From positions 1 through 9,201 of the forward strand of contig DATIJK010000089.1 of NCBI GenBank assembly GCA_035478715.1: 9,201 nucleotides of DNA, written 5' to 3'. Position numbers and translations under genes: made by a program. Of this stretch, positions 1-5,772 are shown one piece after another. Position 1 is the stretch's first letter. Every line of letters starts with the position of its first letter. The notes beneath the pieces are model-generated. The model made no database searches and was not told where the DNA came from. It was given only the letters and a program-made list of their open reading frames with translations. Origin of the DNA: JAICLK01 sp035478715 (GTDB lineage: Bacteria; Patescibacteriota; Saccharimonadia; Saccharimonadales; UBA4665).

Positions 1-135
1 ACCGACATAATCCATGGTTATGGCCGTCAGAGCGTTGAACCAACCGGGAACAAGGTATTTCTCGTAGAGTTCGGCCGATTCGCTCTCCAGCCAAAATTTT
101 TCAGCAACATCATTCATTGCTAAATCATAGACCAT
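1..135 (-). CDS. SAM-dependent methyltransferase, N-terminal fragment (cut by window edge)
   Basis: The reading frame is open on the minus strand from an ATG at 135-133 to the left edge and encodes 45 residues. The segment WLESESAELYEKYLVPGWFN, followed by NALTAITMDYVG, resembles the helical lead-in of class I SAM methyltransferases (pattern YE+YLVP..F), which precedes the first Rossmann strand and the glycine-rich SAM loop. That loop lies outside the window, so no catalytic motif is visible. An in-frame ATG at 117-115 is an alternative start that removes MVYDLA; neither ATG has a clear Shine-Dalgarno sequence. A TGG-TTATTAT stretch upstream, around 155-164 on the minus strand, could be an extended -10. 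The gene diverges from the membrane-protein gene at 349. The family call is from memory of the pattern; the substrate cannot be told. Confidence 0.6.
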   Translation of the reverse strand, partial: MVYDLAMNDVAEKFWLESESAELYEKYLVPGWFNALTAITMDYVG

Positions 136-296
136 TTGACGGAATTATCACAAATAATAACCACGTTGCGTTTTAAATATTGAAAAACACGAATTTACAC
201 CCTCATAGGAATGACCTGATAAAACAGACACCAATAAAAAGACAAAAGAATGAGCGTTTTGCCATAAGCGGTATGTTAATAATTTTTTTTTCATTG

Positions 297-321
297 TATA
301 ACATGCCTTGAACAGAGGAGG
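297..321 (+). promoter_or_regulatory. Putative -10 box and strong Shine-Dalgarno of the 8-TM membrane gene
   Basis: TATAAC at 297-302 is a 5/6 match to the -10 consensus. GAGGAGG at 315-321 is a very strong ribosome-binding sequence. It lies 27 bases before the ATG at 349, too far for normal initiation, but 6 bases before an in-frame ACG at 328. A weaker AGGA at 334-337 lies 11 bases before the ATG. No convincing -35 is visible. A run of nine T at 283-291 sits just upstream without a good hairpin. Confidence 0.4.
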
Positions 322-348
322 CAGCTTACGTTCAGGAAAATTTCGCCG

Positions 349-1227
349 ATGGCTTGGTTTATCATCCTGGCAGTGATAGGTAGTCTGTTGGCGTTGGGGT
401 TACCGCCAGACCCGCATACATTGCAGCAATTAAATATTTCCAGCATGGAGTACCGCCTAGCAATTTTGGCACTGTTAATTCCGTACGGTGTCATCTGGTA
501 TACGGCGTTTTATGCCTTCGAAAAGCTTCGTCTATATGCCCATTCAATCAAAGGCTTCGATGACGGCAAAGCCTTCCAAAGCATTATGGTCGGCATGGGC
601 GTCCTGGCATTTGGCTTGATCGTGCCGATGATTACCGCGCTCATCATGAATAATATCGTAATGCATAATGATGCGTTCAAGCCGGCATCTGTAATCATTG
701 AAAATTATGTCAGTCTGCTATTTGAATTGATTGCATTTATATACATCAATAATGGCACTTATAAACTCCTTACACTCAGTAAAAACAAGGCGAGCTTGGC
801 TGGCATGCGTAATTTTGCGCTGATAATCATTTCGCTTTCAGTTATTTTCACGGCCCTGGTAATGAATTACCATTCGCAGCATGAAGTCTATTACCTGAAC
901 ACGCCAGTGCTCATTGTAACGTTCATCATCCCCCAATTATTCGCATGGTTCGTGGCAATCCTCAGTGCATATCAATTCCGGTTATATGCGAAATTTGCAA
1001 ATGGACTATTATATCGAAAATTACTTAGCCAATTATCAAACGGCATAGTGGTCGCTATAACAGGCGCTATCGCGATTCAATTCGTGGATAACACGTTCGC
1101 GGCGAAATTCAAACATTCGCTTGGTGCGATACTAGTAATTGATTATATCTTGCTGGCTATCATAGCATGGGGCTTGATACTGATGGCGCTTGGGGCAAAA
1201 AAATTAAAGAAAATTGAGGATGCCTGA
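349..1227 (+). CDS. Polytopic (about 8 TM) membrane protein with internal duplication
   Basis: The protein has 292 residues with about eight hydrophobic segments, near 2-18, 37-57, 80-102, 117-135, 153-172, 186-208, 229-247 and 259-282, and ends in a basic tail (KKLKK). I do not recognise a named family. The two halves resemble each other: IP followed by W50 and RLYA at 61-64 in the first half matches IP, W200 and RLYA at 211-214 in the second, at a constant offset of 150 residues. The protein is also related to the product of the minus-strand gene at 4622-5596, for example LRLYAHSIKGFDDGKAF against FKSYAREISPSKDGKAL. The start is uncertain: ATG 349 has only a weak AGGA at 11 bases, while a strong GAGGAGG points to an in-frame ACG at 328, which would add seven residues (XFRKISP) with useful positive charge before TM1. 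The gene overlaps the next one by 8 bases, so the two are probably cotranscribed. Transport, sensing or scaffolding are all possible; no catalytic motif is visible. Confidence 0.8.
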   Translation: MAWFIILAVIGSLLALGLPPDPHTLQQLNISSMEYRLAILALLIPYGVIWYTAFYAFEKLRLYAHSIKGFDDGKAFQSIMVGMGVLAFGLIVPMITALIMNNIVMHNDAFKPASVIIENYVSLLFELIAFIYINNGTYKLLTLSKNKASLAGMRNFALIIISLSVIFTALVMNYHSQHEVYYLNTPVLIVTFIIPQLFAWFVAILSAYQFRLYAKFANGLLYRKLLSQLSNGIVVAITGAIAIQFVDNTFAAKFKHSLGAILVIDYILLAIIAWGLILMALGAKKLKKIEDA

Positions 1228-1498
1228 CGTGGCTGCGCAAAAGCGCGATAGCGTGTACGATAAGACCGTGCAGATTACTTTTGCGTTTTTGGGTCCTGCT
1301 GCCAGCCGGTTCGTAGACCGGCAAGTCCGTAATCATCTACACAAACAACCGAAAGATATCACTAAAAAAGATTTACTGGGACTGATCGAGTGGATACGGC
1401 TAGCCGTTTCGCTACTAACGGATGACCGAAAGATCATCGATGATTACATAGGCCAACTCGAACGACTCGCTGGCGGCTCGAAAGCTCGTAAATCCTAA
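1220..1498 (+). CDS. Small soluble protein of unknown function, coupled to the upstream membrane gene
   Basis: From ATG 1220 the protein has 92 residues, is mostly helical in character and has a basic C-terminus (GGSKARKS). No signal peptide or membrane segment is seen. The central part, AFLGPAASRFVDRQVRNHL followed by DITKKDLLGLIEWIRLAVSLLTDD, resembles a small helical module with the pattern (I/L)GP.A..F..RQ...LG...E.LT..DL..L. I recall that pattern from various archaeal and bacterial proteins but cannot name it. The ATG overlaps the stop of the membrane gene by 8 bases, which suggests translational coupling. An in-frame GTG at 1229 is a serious alternative start, because GAGGA at 1216-1220 lies exactly 8 bases before it, and would give 89 residues. 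A TTG at 1214 is less likely. The context suggests it works with the 8-TM protein, possibly at the inner face of the membrane; that is inference. Confidence 0.7.
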   Translation: MPDVAAQKRDSVYDKTVQITFAFLGPAASRFVDRQVRNHLHKQPKDITKKDLLGLIEWIRLAVSLLTDDRKIIDDYIGQLERLAGGSKARKS

Positions 1499-1517
1499 AC
1501 AGATATGTAATTTATGG

Positions 1518-2519
1518 TTAAGCAGCTGGTAAATCGTTGCCTTTAATAACCATACTGAGCGCATAAAATGGCTGCTCGTAAATGCCGATTTCTATTTTTG
1601 TATTTGACACCACTTTATACGGCTCGCCATCGAATTGCGCCCAAACCTCACTCAATATGGTGAACGCTGCTTTTTTAAAATAATGATTTTTTGATCGTCT
1701 TAGCGTACGCCGCTGGAAAGACAGTAGCGCACTCAATGGCGTTGTGACCGGTATTTTTGAGTGCCATGTGTCCATGTAGAAATAATCGTCTAACAATTGC
1801 ACGGGCTGATGATAGTATTTAGCAACAACCGGACCATTATAAATTGTCCGTTCGTAAATGGTAGTCTGTGTGCCAGATTCAAAAATATCGAATCCTGATG
1901 ATGTATTTAGACCGGACCATACCGTCGCGATTGTCTGCGGCAATGTACCGCCGGGCATGCGTAATAATGCACTTTCACGATGCGCTTTCGAATTAAGGTG
2001 AAAACACAAACTTCCGCTAGCACCGAAACCCAAACAATTTCCCGCCAAGAATAACGCAGGTTTTTGATTTTCTAGCATCATCCTACAATAGAGCGGCTTA
2101 ACTTTTACGATTTGTCCATGTTCAAATATTTTTTTAACCTTTGAGACGCCCGGCCTACCATTCAACATAGTCGACATGTCGTTGCCGTTACCGCCCCAGA
2201 GAGGCAATAGTACCGTAGCTCTGGCTTTTTTAGGTAATGACTCATCGGTTAATAGAAAATTAACGATGAAGTTAACTGTCCCGTCACCGGCAACGATGCA
2301 GAGTAGGGTGCGCGGTCCAAGAATACTGGCATGCTCGCGTAAGATAGATGCAGTTGCTTCTTTCCCATCCGGCGAAGTTTGCAGGATAGTAGTCGATTTT
2401 TTCGGGAACAACCGTTCGATTTCCGAAACATACTTTTTGGCGTGCTCATGATTCGTGCTGGCAGGATTCAAAAGTATTATTAGCCGATCGAGTTGTGGCG
2501 ATTTATTTCTTTCAGACAT
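1518..2519 (-). CDS. Diacylglycerol/lipid kinase family protein (DAGK catalytic domain)
   Basis: This 333-residue protein belongs to the YegS/DgkB/LCB5-type lipid kinase family, whose members phosphorylate a lipid hydroxyl (diacylglycerol, sphingoid base or similar) with ATP. Visible family motifs are NPAS at 18-21 in the first strand, AGDGTVN at 77-83 (family GGDGT.NE), the second glycine-rich loop LPLWGGNGND at 105-114, and DGEPY at 297-301 in the C-terminal beta-sandwich domain. Its length is typical. Two features are unusual: the first glycine of GGDGT is alanine, and the loop that usually reads P.GTGND has two more residues and Asn in place of Thr. There is no signal peptide; such enzymes act at the cytoplasmic face of the membrane. 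The start ATG has no Shine-Dalgarno but lies 10 bases after a -10-like TAAAAT, so the mRNA may be near-leaderless. The substrate cannot be predicted. Confidence 0.88.
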   Translation of the reverse strand: MSERNKSPQLDRLIILLNPASTNHEHAKKYVSEIERLFPKKSTTILQTSPDGKEATASILREHASILGPRTLLCIVAGDGTVNFIVNFLLTDESLPKKARATVLLPLWGGNGNDMSTMLNGRPGVSKVKKIFEHGQIVKVKPLYCRMMLENQKPALFLAGNCLGFGASGSLCFHLNSKAHRESALLRMPGGTLPQTIATVWSGLNTSSGFDIFESGTQTTIYERTIYNGPVVAKYYHQPVQLLDDYFYMDTWHSKIPVTTPLSALLSFQRRTLRRSKNHYFKKAAFTILSEVWAQFDGEPYKVVSNTKIEIGIYEQPFYALSMVIKGNDLPAA

Positions 2520-2529
2520 TCCATTAACA

Positions 2530-2570
2530 ATTTTAAAGTTTGAAAACTAATTTTCAAATCTATCATGATA
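2530..2570. promoter_or_regulatory. Divergent overlapping promoters built on a perfect palindrome
   Basis: TTTGAAAA at 2539-2546 and TTTTCAAA at 2551-2558 form a perfect 8-bp inverted repeat around CTAA. Each arm contains TTGAAA, a good -35. Leftward, TTGAAA (2557-2552) is followed after 16 bases by TAAAAT (2535-2530), ending 10 bases before the lipid-kinase ATG. Rightward, TTGAAA (2540-2545) is followed after 18 bases by CATGAT (2564-2569), ending 11 bases before the DUF2164 ATG. TATCATGATA at 2561-2570 is a second, 10-bp palindrome. The two promoters overlap, so polymerase could not occupy both at once. Confidence 0.55.
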
Positions 2571-2580
2571 CCATGATTGC

Positions 2581-2832
2581 ATGCAAAGGAAATGGGACGT
2601 CAGCGATGAGCAGACACGCAAAAAATGTATCGACGAGGTCATCACCCGCATTCAGGAACAGGACGGCGAAGCTTTCGGCAGAATCGTGGCTGAGGAAATA
2701 ATAGCGATCGTGCTGCAGAATATCGGCGCTGATATCTATAATTTGGGCGTAGAAGACGCCCGCAAACTAGTTCAGCAAAAATTTTCCGATCTCGAAATTG
2801 ACCTGGATTTATTGAGCCAGAATAACGACTAA
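2581..2832 (+). CDS. DUF2164 family protein
   Basis: The 83-residue soluble protein matches the DUF2164 pattern. An N-terminal helix follows the S-x-E-Q-R type opening (SDEQTRKKCIDEVITRI). Next comes the acidic middle DGEAFGRIVAEEIIAIVLQNIG, then the signature IYNLGVEDARKLV at 52-64 (family IYNQGV.DA), and finally the conserved-looking tail KFSDLEIDLDLL. The length is normal for the family. Biochemical function is unknown. The gene lacks a Shine-Dalgarno; the ATG follows the rightward -10-like CATGAT closely. It diverges from the lipid-kinase gene and shares its palindromic promoter region, so the two may be co-regulated or mutually exclusive. It is convergent with the DUF2267 gene with a single base between the stop codons and no terminator between them. 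Confidence 0.85.
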   Translation: MQRKWDVSDEQTRKKCIDEVITRIQEQDGEAFGRIVAEEIIAIVLQNIGADIYNLGVEDARKLVQQKFSDLEIDLDLLSQNND

Positions 2833-2833
2833 A

Positions 2834-3199
2834 TTAATGAAGAAATGCCACGATTTTATTGGGTAATTGCGATCTGATGTGGTTGATTTCTCCAACAGAA
2901 ATCGCATCTTTCAATGCATGCCAGGCTGATAACATCTGTCTTTTGGCTCTCGATTCATCAACATTCTGGTAGTCCATGAATTGCTCAAGCATCCTGTGTC
3001 TTTCGGCGTGCGCGGCGGGCGTCACCATCATGGCCCGATCTTTTAATTCCTGCGGCAGTTGACTGGCGAAATCCTTGCGTTCGCCATCATCCAGATGTGA
3101 CGCCAATGTCTCAACCATGCAATCCAGCGCATCCTGTGATTCGGAATCGGTAAATCCAGAGTAATGTTGCACCTTTTTGATTAACTCACGGTATCCCAT
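2834..3199 (-). CDS. DUF2267 family protein
   Basis: The 121-residue soluble, helical protein matches DUF2267: the opening YRELIKKVQHYSGF at 3-16, DALDCMVETLASHLDDGERKDFASQLPQELK at 23-53, and a second, degenerate copy ending IRSQLPNKIVAFL at 108-120. The repeated QLP (47-49 and 111-113) reflects the internal two-fold repeat typical of the family. Known members are small proteins of uncertain role, often near stress or membrane genes. The start is secure: GGAGG (3210-3206 on the minus strand) lies 6 bases upstream of the ATG. A TAATAATAAT stretch just upstream (around 3219-3229) could supply the -10. The 3' end abuts the DUF2164 gene tail to tail, so the two transcripts probably run into each other. 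Confidence 0.85.
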   Translation of the reverse strand: MGYRELIKKVQHYSGFTDSESQDALDCMVETLASHLDDGERKDFASQLPQELKDRAMMVTPAAHAERHRMLEQFMDYQNVDESRAKRQMLSAWHALKDAISVGEINHIRSQLPNKIVAFLH

Positions 3200-3353
3200 A
3201 GCAAACCTCCGCTTAGCATTAATTATTATTACGGCTATTCCTGAAGCTTTCTATGATAAAACTCACTGTTGCTTAGTGATTATAGAATAGTAAGCCTATT
3301 AAATTTCTTATAGCTAATACCTGAAGGGATGTTTAAACTAAGTAAAGTAAAGA

Positions 3354-3359
3354 AGGAGG
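3354..3359 (+). promoter_or_regulatory. Near-perfect Shine-Dalgarno for a 33-codon gene
   Basis: AGGAGG lies 7 bases before the ATG at 3367, within the longer purine run AAGAAGGAGGA. It is one of the strongest ribosome-binding sequences in the window, and no longer reading frame follows it. That is the main argument for the small gene. Confidence 0.7.
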
Positions 3360-3366
3360 ATTATGT

Positions 3367-3468
3367 ATGAACAAAGACAAGTTCGATAAAAAACCTTCTA
3401 TCAAATCAACTAACCGAAACAAGGCAGCCGACGCTCCACGCACGCCATACTACGAGGGCTGGGCTTAG
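3367..3468 (+). CDS. Small basic protein, 33 residues, unknown
   Basis: The frame runs ATG to TAG and encodes a Lys/Asn/Ser/Pro-rich, probably disordered peptide. It starts MNKDKFDKKPSIKSTNRNK and ends in an aromatic tail, RTPYYEGWA. It is strongly basic in the first 20 residues and has no membrane segment or cysteine. The evidence is the ideal AGGAGG 7 bases upstream; an out-of-frame ATG at 3363 stops after eight codons. I recognise no family. It stands alone between the minus-strand DUF2267 gene and the small membrane-protein gene, with about 115 bases of AT-rich sequence behind it. An RNA- or ribosome-binding peptide, or a secreted or surface peptide using the YYEGWA end, are only possibilities. 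Confidence 0.6.
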   Translation: MNKDKFDKKPSIKSTNRNKAADAPRTPYYEGWA

Positions 3469-3492
3469 ACAATATGTCACGTTCGAATTATT

Positions 3493-3505
3493 CAATCAAT
3501 GATTG
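3493..3505. repeat. 13-bp palindrome in intergenic region
   Basis: CAATCA-A-TGATTG is a perfect inverted repeat with a single central base. It lies between the 33-codon gene and the membrane-protein gene. It has no following T run, so an operator-type site is more likely than a terminator. With only 6-bp arms in AT-rich DNA, chance is possible. Confidence 0.3.
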
Positions 3506-3560
3506 TTGATAAAGCCTTGCATCAAACTAGATAAATTTAGAACTTTTGCACTATTCAACA

Positions 3561-3566
3561 TATAAA
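3561..3566 (+). promoter_or_regulatory. Putative -10 box of small membrane protein gene
   Basis: TATAAA (5/6 to consensus) ends 18 bases before the ATG at 3585. Only a poor -35 (TAGAAC, 17 bases upstream) is present. There is no Shine-Dalgarno in the short predicted leader. Confidence 0.35.
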
Positions 3567-3584
3567 TACATTACAATTATTTGA

Positions 3585-4070
3585 ATGGTTCAAAAAGCTA
3601 ATGTTAAGCATATTGGGCGGTCAATTTACGGTGTCATAATCACTGCAACCTTGATGTTGACGCTTGAGGGGCACGAAGACAGTGCGTGGGATATGGTCGC
3701 AACAATATTGTTCGCATTACTTGCCGTTGCAGTGTCAGAATATTACGCGACTGCGTTCGCGAGAGGTTTGGAGAAAAAATCAAGGCTTGGCCGCAAAGAT
3801 CTGGTTGAAATTTTCAAAGAATCGTTTTTGTACATGTTTTATGGCAGCGCGCTGCCAATCTTGTTTTTCATTTCATCAGGTTTTGGCTGGATAACGTTAC
3901 ATTCCGCGTTTAGCTTAGCGGAATTTGAAGTCGCACTGATTTTGATTGCGTACGGCTATATTTTCGGCCAGATCTTAGGCTATCGAAAACGTTTTTCAAT
4001 CCTTTTCGGGCTGATGAATTTTGCTATCGTCGAACTGATCGTCCAGCTTAAATCTTTACTGCATATTTAG
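3585..4070 (+). CDS. Small polytopic membrane protein (4-5 TM), unknown
   Basis: The protein has 161 residues with hydrophobic segments near 11-27, 35-55, 82-102, 112-131 and 137-157. A basic, cytosolic-looking loop, RGLEKKSRLGRKD, lies between the second and third. I know no formal family name. The pattern (GVI on TM1, a conserved-looking E near the end of TM2 in VSEYYATAFARGL, a basic loop, then two or three further segments with Y.FGQ and a C-terminal KSLLH) resembles an uncharacterised actinobacterial membrane protein family whose second segment reads FWLAHVYA.GL. That comparison is from memory. There is no signal peptide and no transporter signature. The next gene starts 16 bases after the stop, with its own -10 box between. 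Confidence 0.72.
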   Translation: MVQKANVKHIGRSIYGVIITATLMLTLEGHEDSAWDMVATILFALLAVAVSEYYATAFARGLEKKSRLGRKDLVEIFKESFLYMFYGSALPILFFISSGFGWITLHSAFSLAEFEVALILIAYGYIFGQILGYRKRFSILFGLMNFAIVELIVQLKSLLHI

Positions 4071-4073
4071 TTT

Positions 4074-4079
4074 TATAAT
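4074..4079 (+). promoter_or_regulatory. Consensus -10 box placed for a leaderless transcript
   Basis: A perfect TATAAT ends 7 bases before the ATG at 4087, so transcription should start at or within a base of the start codon. No Shine-Dalgarno exists between the preceding stop (4070) and this ATG. The -35 is weak (AATCTT at 17 bases). Confidence 0.55.
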
Positions 4080-4086
4080 TCGTGTT

Positions 4087-4599
4087 ATGGCTACGCTAAC
4101 TTTTCAGGCCAAAATGCAAATCCGCGGAATAAATCCGTATGTTTTGGTTACAAAATCATTTGCTAAAAAATTGAAAGCCGGCTGGCGCAAACCGATGCCG
4201 GTTTTAGTGAACGTCAACGGCAAACCTGATGAGCCATGGCACATCAACATGATGCCGGTAGGGAACGGCGATTTCTATTTATATCTGCACGGCGATGTAC
4301 GCAAAGTTTCTGACACAAAAGTCGGCGACGAAGTAACAATTGAGTTAGAGTTCAATGATAATTACAAGAATGGCCCGCAGCACGAAATGCCATCTAAACT
4401 TGTTCTCGCACTTAAGAAAAATCCAATAGCTCAAGCTAATTGGGATGCACTGCCGCCAAGTCGGCAAAAAGAAATTCTGCGTTACCTGGCAAATTTAAAA
4501 TCGACCGAAGCCGTCAATCGAAACATCGATAAAGTAACCTATGCGCTTTCAGCCGAATCAGACCATTTTATGGGACGAGACTGGAAAAACGGAACCTGA
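4087..4599 (+). CDS. DUF1905 / YdeI-OmpD-associated (OmdA) two-domain protein
   Basis: The 170-residue soluble protein has an N-terminal DUF1905 beta-barrel-like domain at about 2-95: TLTFQAKMQIRGINPYVLV, then KKLKAGWRKPMPVLVNVNGKP, then a GDFYLYL strand and the turn KVGDEVTIELE. A C-terminal helical OmdA domain follows at about 112-165, with the typical NWDALPPSRQKEILRYLANLK then NRNIDKV. The pair is common in Bacteroidetes and Actinobacteria and is often labelled bacteriocin-protection or YdeI/OmpD-associated; the exact function is not established. The residues AKKLKAGWRKPMPV fit the usual second strand. The gene appears leaderless, with TATAAT 7 bases before the ATG. It is convergent with the 8-TM gene at 4622; 22 bases separate the ends and no clear hairpin is seen. 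Confidence 0.85.
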   Translation: MATLTFQAKMQIRGINPYVLVTKSFAKKLKAGWRKPMPVLVNVNGKPDEPWHINMMPVGNGDFYLYLHGDVRKVSDTKVGDEVTIELEFNDNYKNGPQHEMPSKLVLALKKNPIAQANWDALPPSRQKEILRYLANLKSTEAVNRNIDKVTYALSAESDHFMGRDWKNGT

Positions 4600-4621
4600 A
4601 CAATATCAAGAAGTTTATATA

Positions 4622-5596
4622 TTATAGTTCAAGCTCGATCCGATATAACTGGTTAGCGCCGCGATAGATTAGCGCGAATCCTGAAATCAAAAAGGCAATT
4701 AAAATAATTAATGAAGATAATCCTGGGCCGAATTTATTCGCGCTCAAATTGGATGTATACCAGATCTGGATGAAATAGGTGCTTATGTATGCAATGAGTA
4801 TCCCGAGATATAGGTTGCGGAAAGTTCTCCGGTACACTTCGCCGCGCACGCGATTGGCGTAATCGGCCAGATTGATACACGATAGCACGCCAAGCAGCCA
4901 TACCAATGCGAACGGTATCAGATACACGTATGTGAGTACATTGGGTGAAATGACGAAATGCTGCAGTCCGTCGTCGTCCATCATCGTTAGTGCGACCTGA
5001 TGAAAATATTGGCCATAAGGAATCAAAAGAAGTGTGAAGACCGCAATACTAAGGAACATCAGTTGACGGTTTCGATATTTATGTTTTTCGGGCGGCTGAT
5101 CGGGTAGCAGCCGCTTCAGCTTAATCGTACCTATATAAAGCAAAATGCTTAGAAACAGGAACAATGCCAGCGGTACCAAGTTTGTCACCGTCGTAACAAA
5201 ATGCAAGTTCGGCGAATTTATAAACTGAGTCTTGACTGTTGACGCGGCATCAAACAGTATCGCATAGACGACACTAAGCAGCATCGCGTTAGCTATATAA
5301 TTAAGCGCTTTGCCGTCTTTGCTGGGGGAAATTTCTCGCGCATACGATTTGAACCGTATGGCAGCCCTCGCCATGATCGCCCATAGAATAACTTCAATCA
5401 ATACAATGAATGTGTGTGATTCGCGATACAGCGCAGGATCCACGCCGGTCCTATTCGCTGCTATCAAATCAGAGCCATGAAACACCATATACAGGAAAAC
5501 GAGTGCGGCACCGAATATTACTGAATAAGCGCAAGTGAGCGCAACATACTCCCACCCGACCGTTTTTATTCCGTACCTGACCGCTCTTGTTTCCAT
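4622..5596 (-). CDS. Polytopic (8 TM) membrane protein, paralog of the 349-1227 product
   Basis: From ATG 5596 the protein has 324 residues with eight hydrophobic segments, near 17-39, 61-82, 99-118, 135-157, 178-196, 218-241, 263-283 and 292-312. It also has a basic central loop (KLKRLLPDQPPEKHKYRNRQ). It aligns along its length with the protein at 349-1227 and shares the same internal duplication: W72...YA at 85-86 in the first half and W233...YA at 246-247 in the second, each W exactly 13 residues before the Y, as in the paralog. The second half also keeps IP five to six residues before the W. A GTG directly before the ATG is a possible start, but GGAG lies 4 bases before the ATG and only 1 base before the GTG. 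TACAAT near 5627-5632 (minus strand) may be the -10. No transport or catalytic signature is recognised. Confidence 0.78.
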   Translation of the reverse strand: METRAVRYGIKTVGWEYVALTCAYSVIFGAALVFLYMVFHGSDLIAANRTGVDPALYRESHTFIVLIEVILWAIMARAAIRFKSYAREISPSKDGKALNYIANAMLLSVVYAILFDAASTVKTQFINSPNLHFVTTVTNLVPLALFLFLSILLYIGTIKLKRLLPDQPPEKHKYRNRQLMFLSIAVFTLLLIPYGQYFHQVALTMMDDDGLQHFVISPNVLTYVYLIPFALVWLLGVLSCINLADYANRVRGEVYRRTFRNLYLGILIAYISTYFIQIWYTSNLSANKFGPGLSSLIILIAFLISGFALIYRGANQLYRIELEL

Positions 5597-5754
5597 CACA
5601 CTCCAGAGGTCTCCCTCATCTATACATTGTAACCCACTACCTTAAGACTTACTGTAAGCAATTGTATAAATGAGGTGTGATTTTAGACAATATTGCGAAT
5701 AGTGGCACAAACTTTATTGCATTGGGTCATATCCATTGCATTTTTCACAAGCTT

Positions 5755-5760
5755 TATAAT
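5755..5760 (+). promoter_or_regulatory. Consensus -10 box upstream of hexapeptide protein gene
   Basis: A perfect TATAAT ends 12 bases before the ATG at 5773. The predicted leader is about 6 bases and has no Shine-Dalgarno. TTGCAT at 5736-5741 is -35-like, but the 13-base spacing is too short. This box argues against the long upstream extension of the frame to a GTG at 5677, because transcription would begin after it. Confidence 0.5.
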
Positions 5761-5772
5761 ATTCTATTAACT

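Noticed and set aside
253..291. Possible terminator: a weak CGTTT/AAGCG hairpin followed by a run of nine T
   Set aside because: The stem is five pairs including one G-U, sits about 15 bases from the T run, and no plus-strand gene precedes it.
148..294. Minus-strand frame of 48 codons starting MKKKLL with a hydrophobic middle (SFVFLLVSVLSG), just after a TATACA box
   Set aside because: The lysines come from a run of T on the plus strand, no Shine-Dalgarno is present, the frame lies in AT-rich intergenic DNA between divergent genes, and nothing in the product is recognisable. A frame this short can occur by chance.
3278..3315. Small AATAG/CTATT hairpin and repeated TTATAG near the DUF2267 and small-gene promoters
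   Set aside because: Five-bp arms in AT-rich sequence without conserved neighbours are expected by chance; no function can be supported.
5677..5772. N-terminal extension of the hexapeptide protein to GTG 5677
   Set aside because: The extension has no hexapeptide character and lacks a Shine-Dalgarno, and the consensus -10 (5755-5760) would place the transcript start downstream of it.
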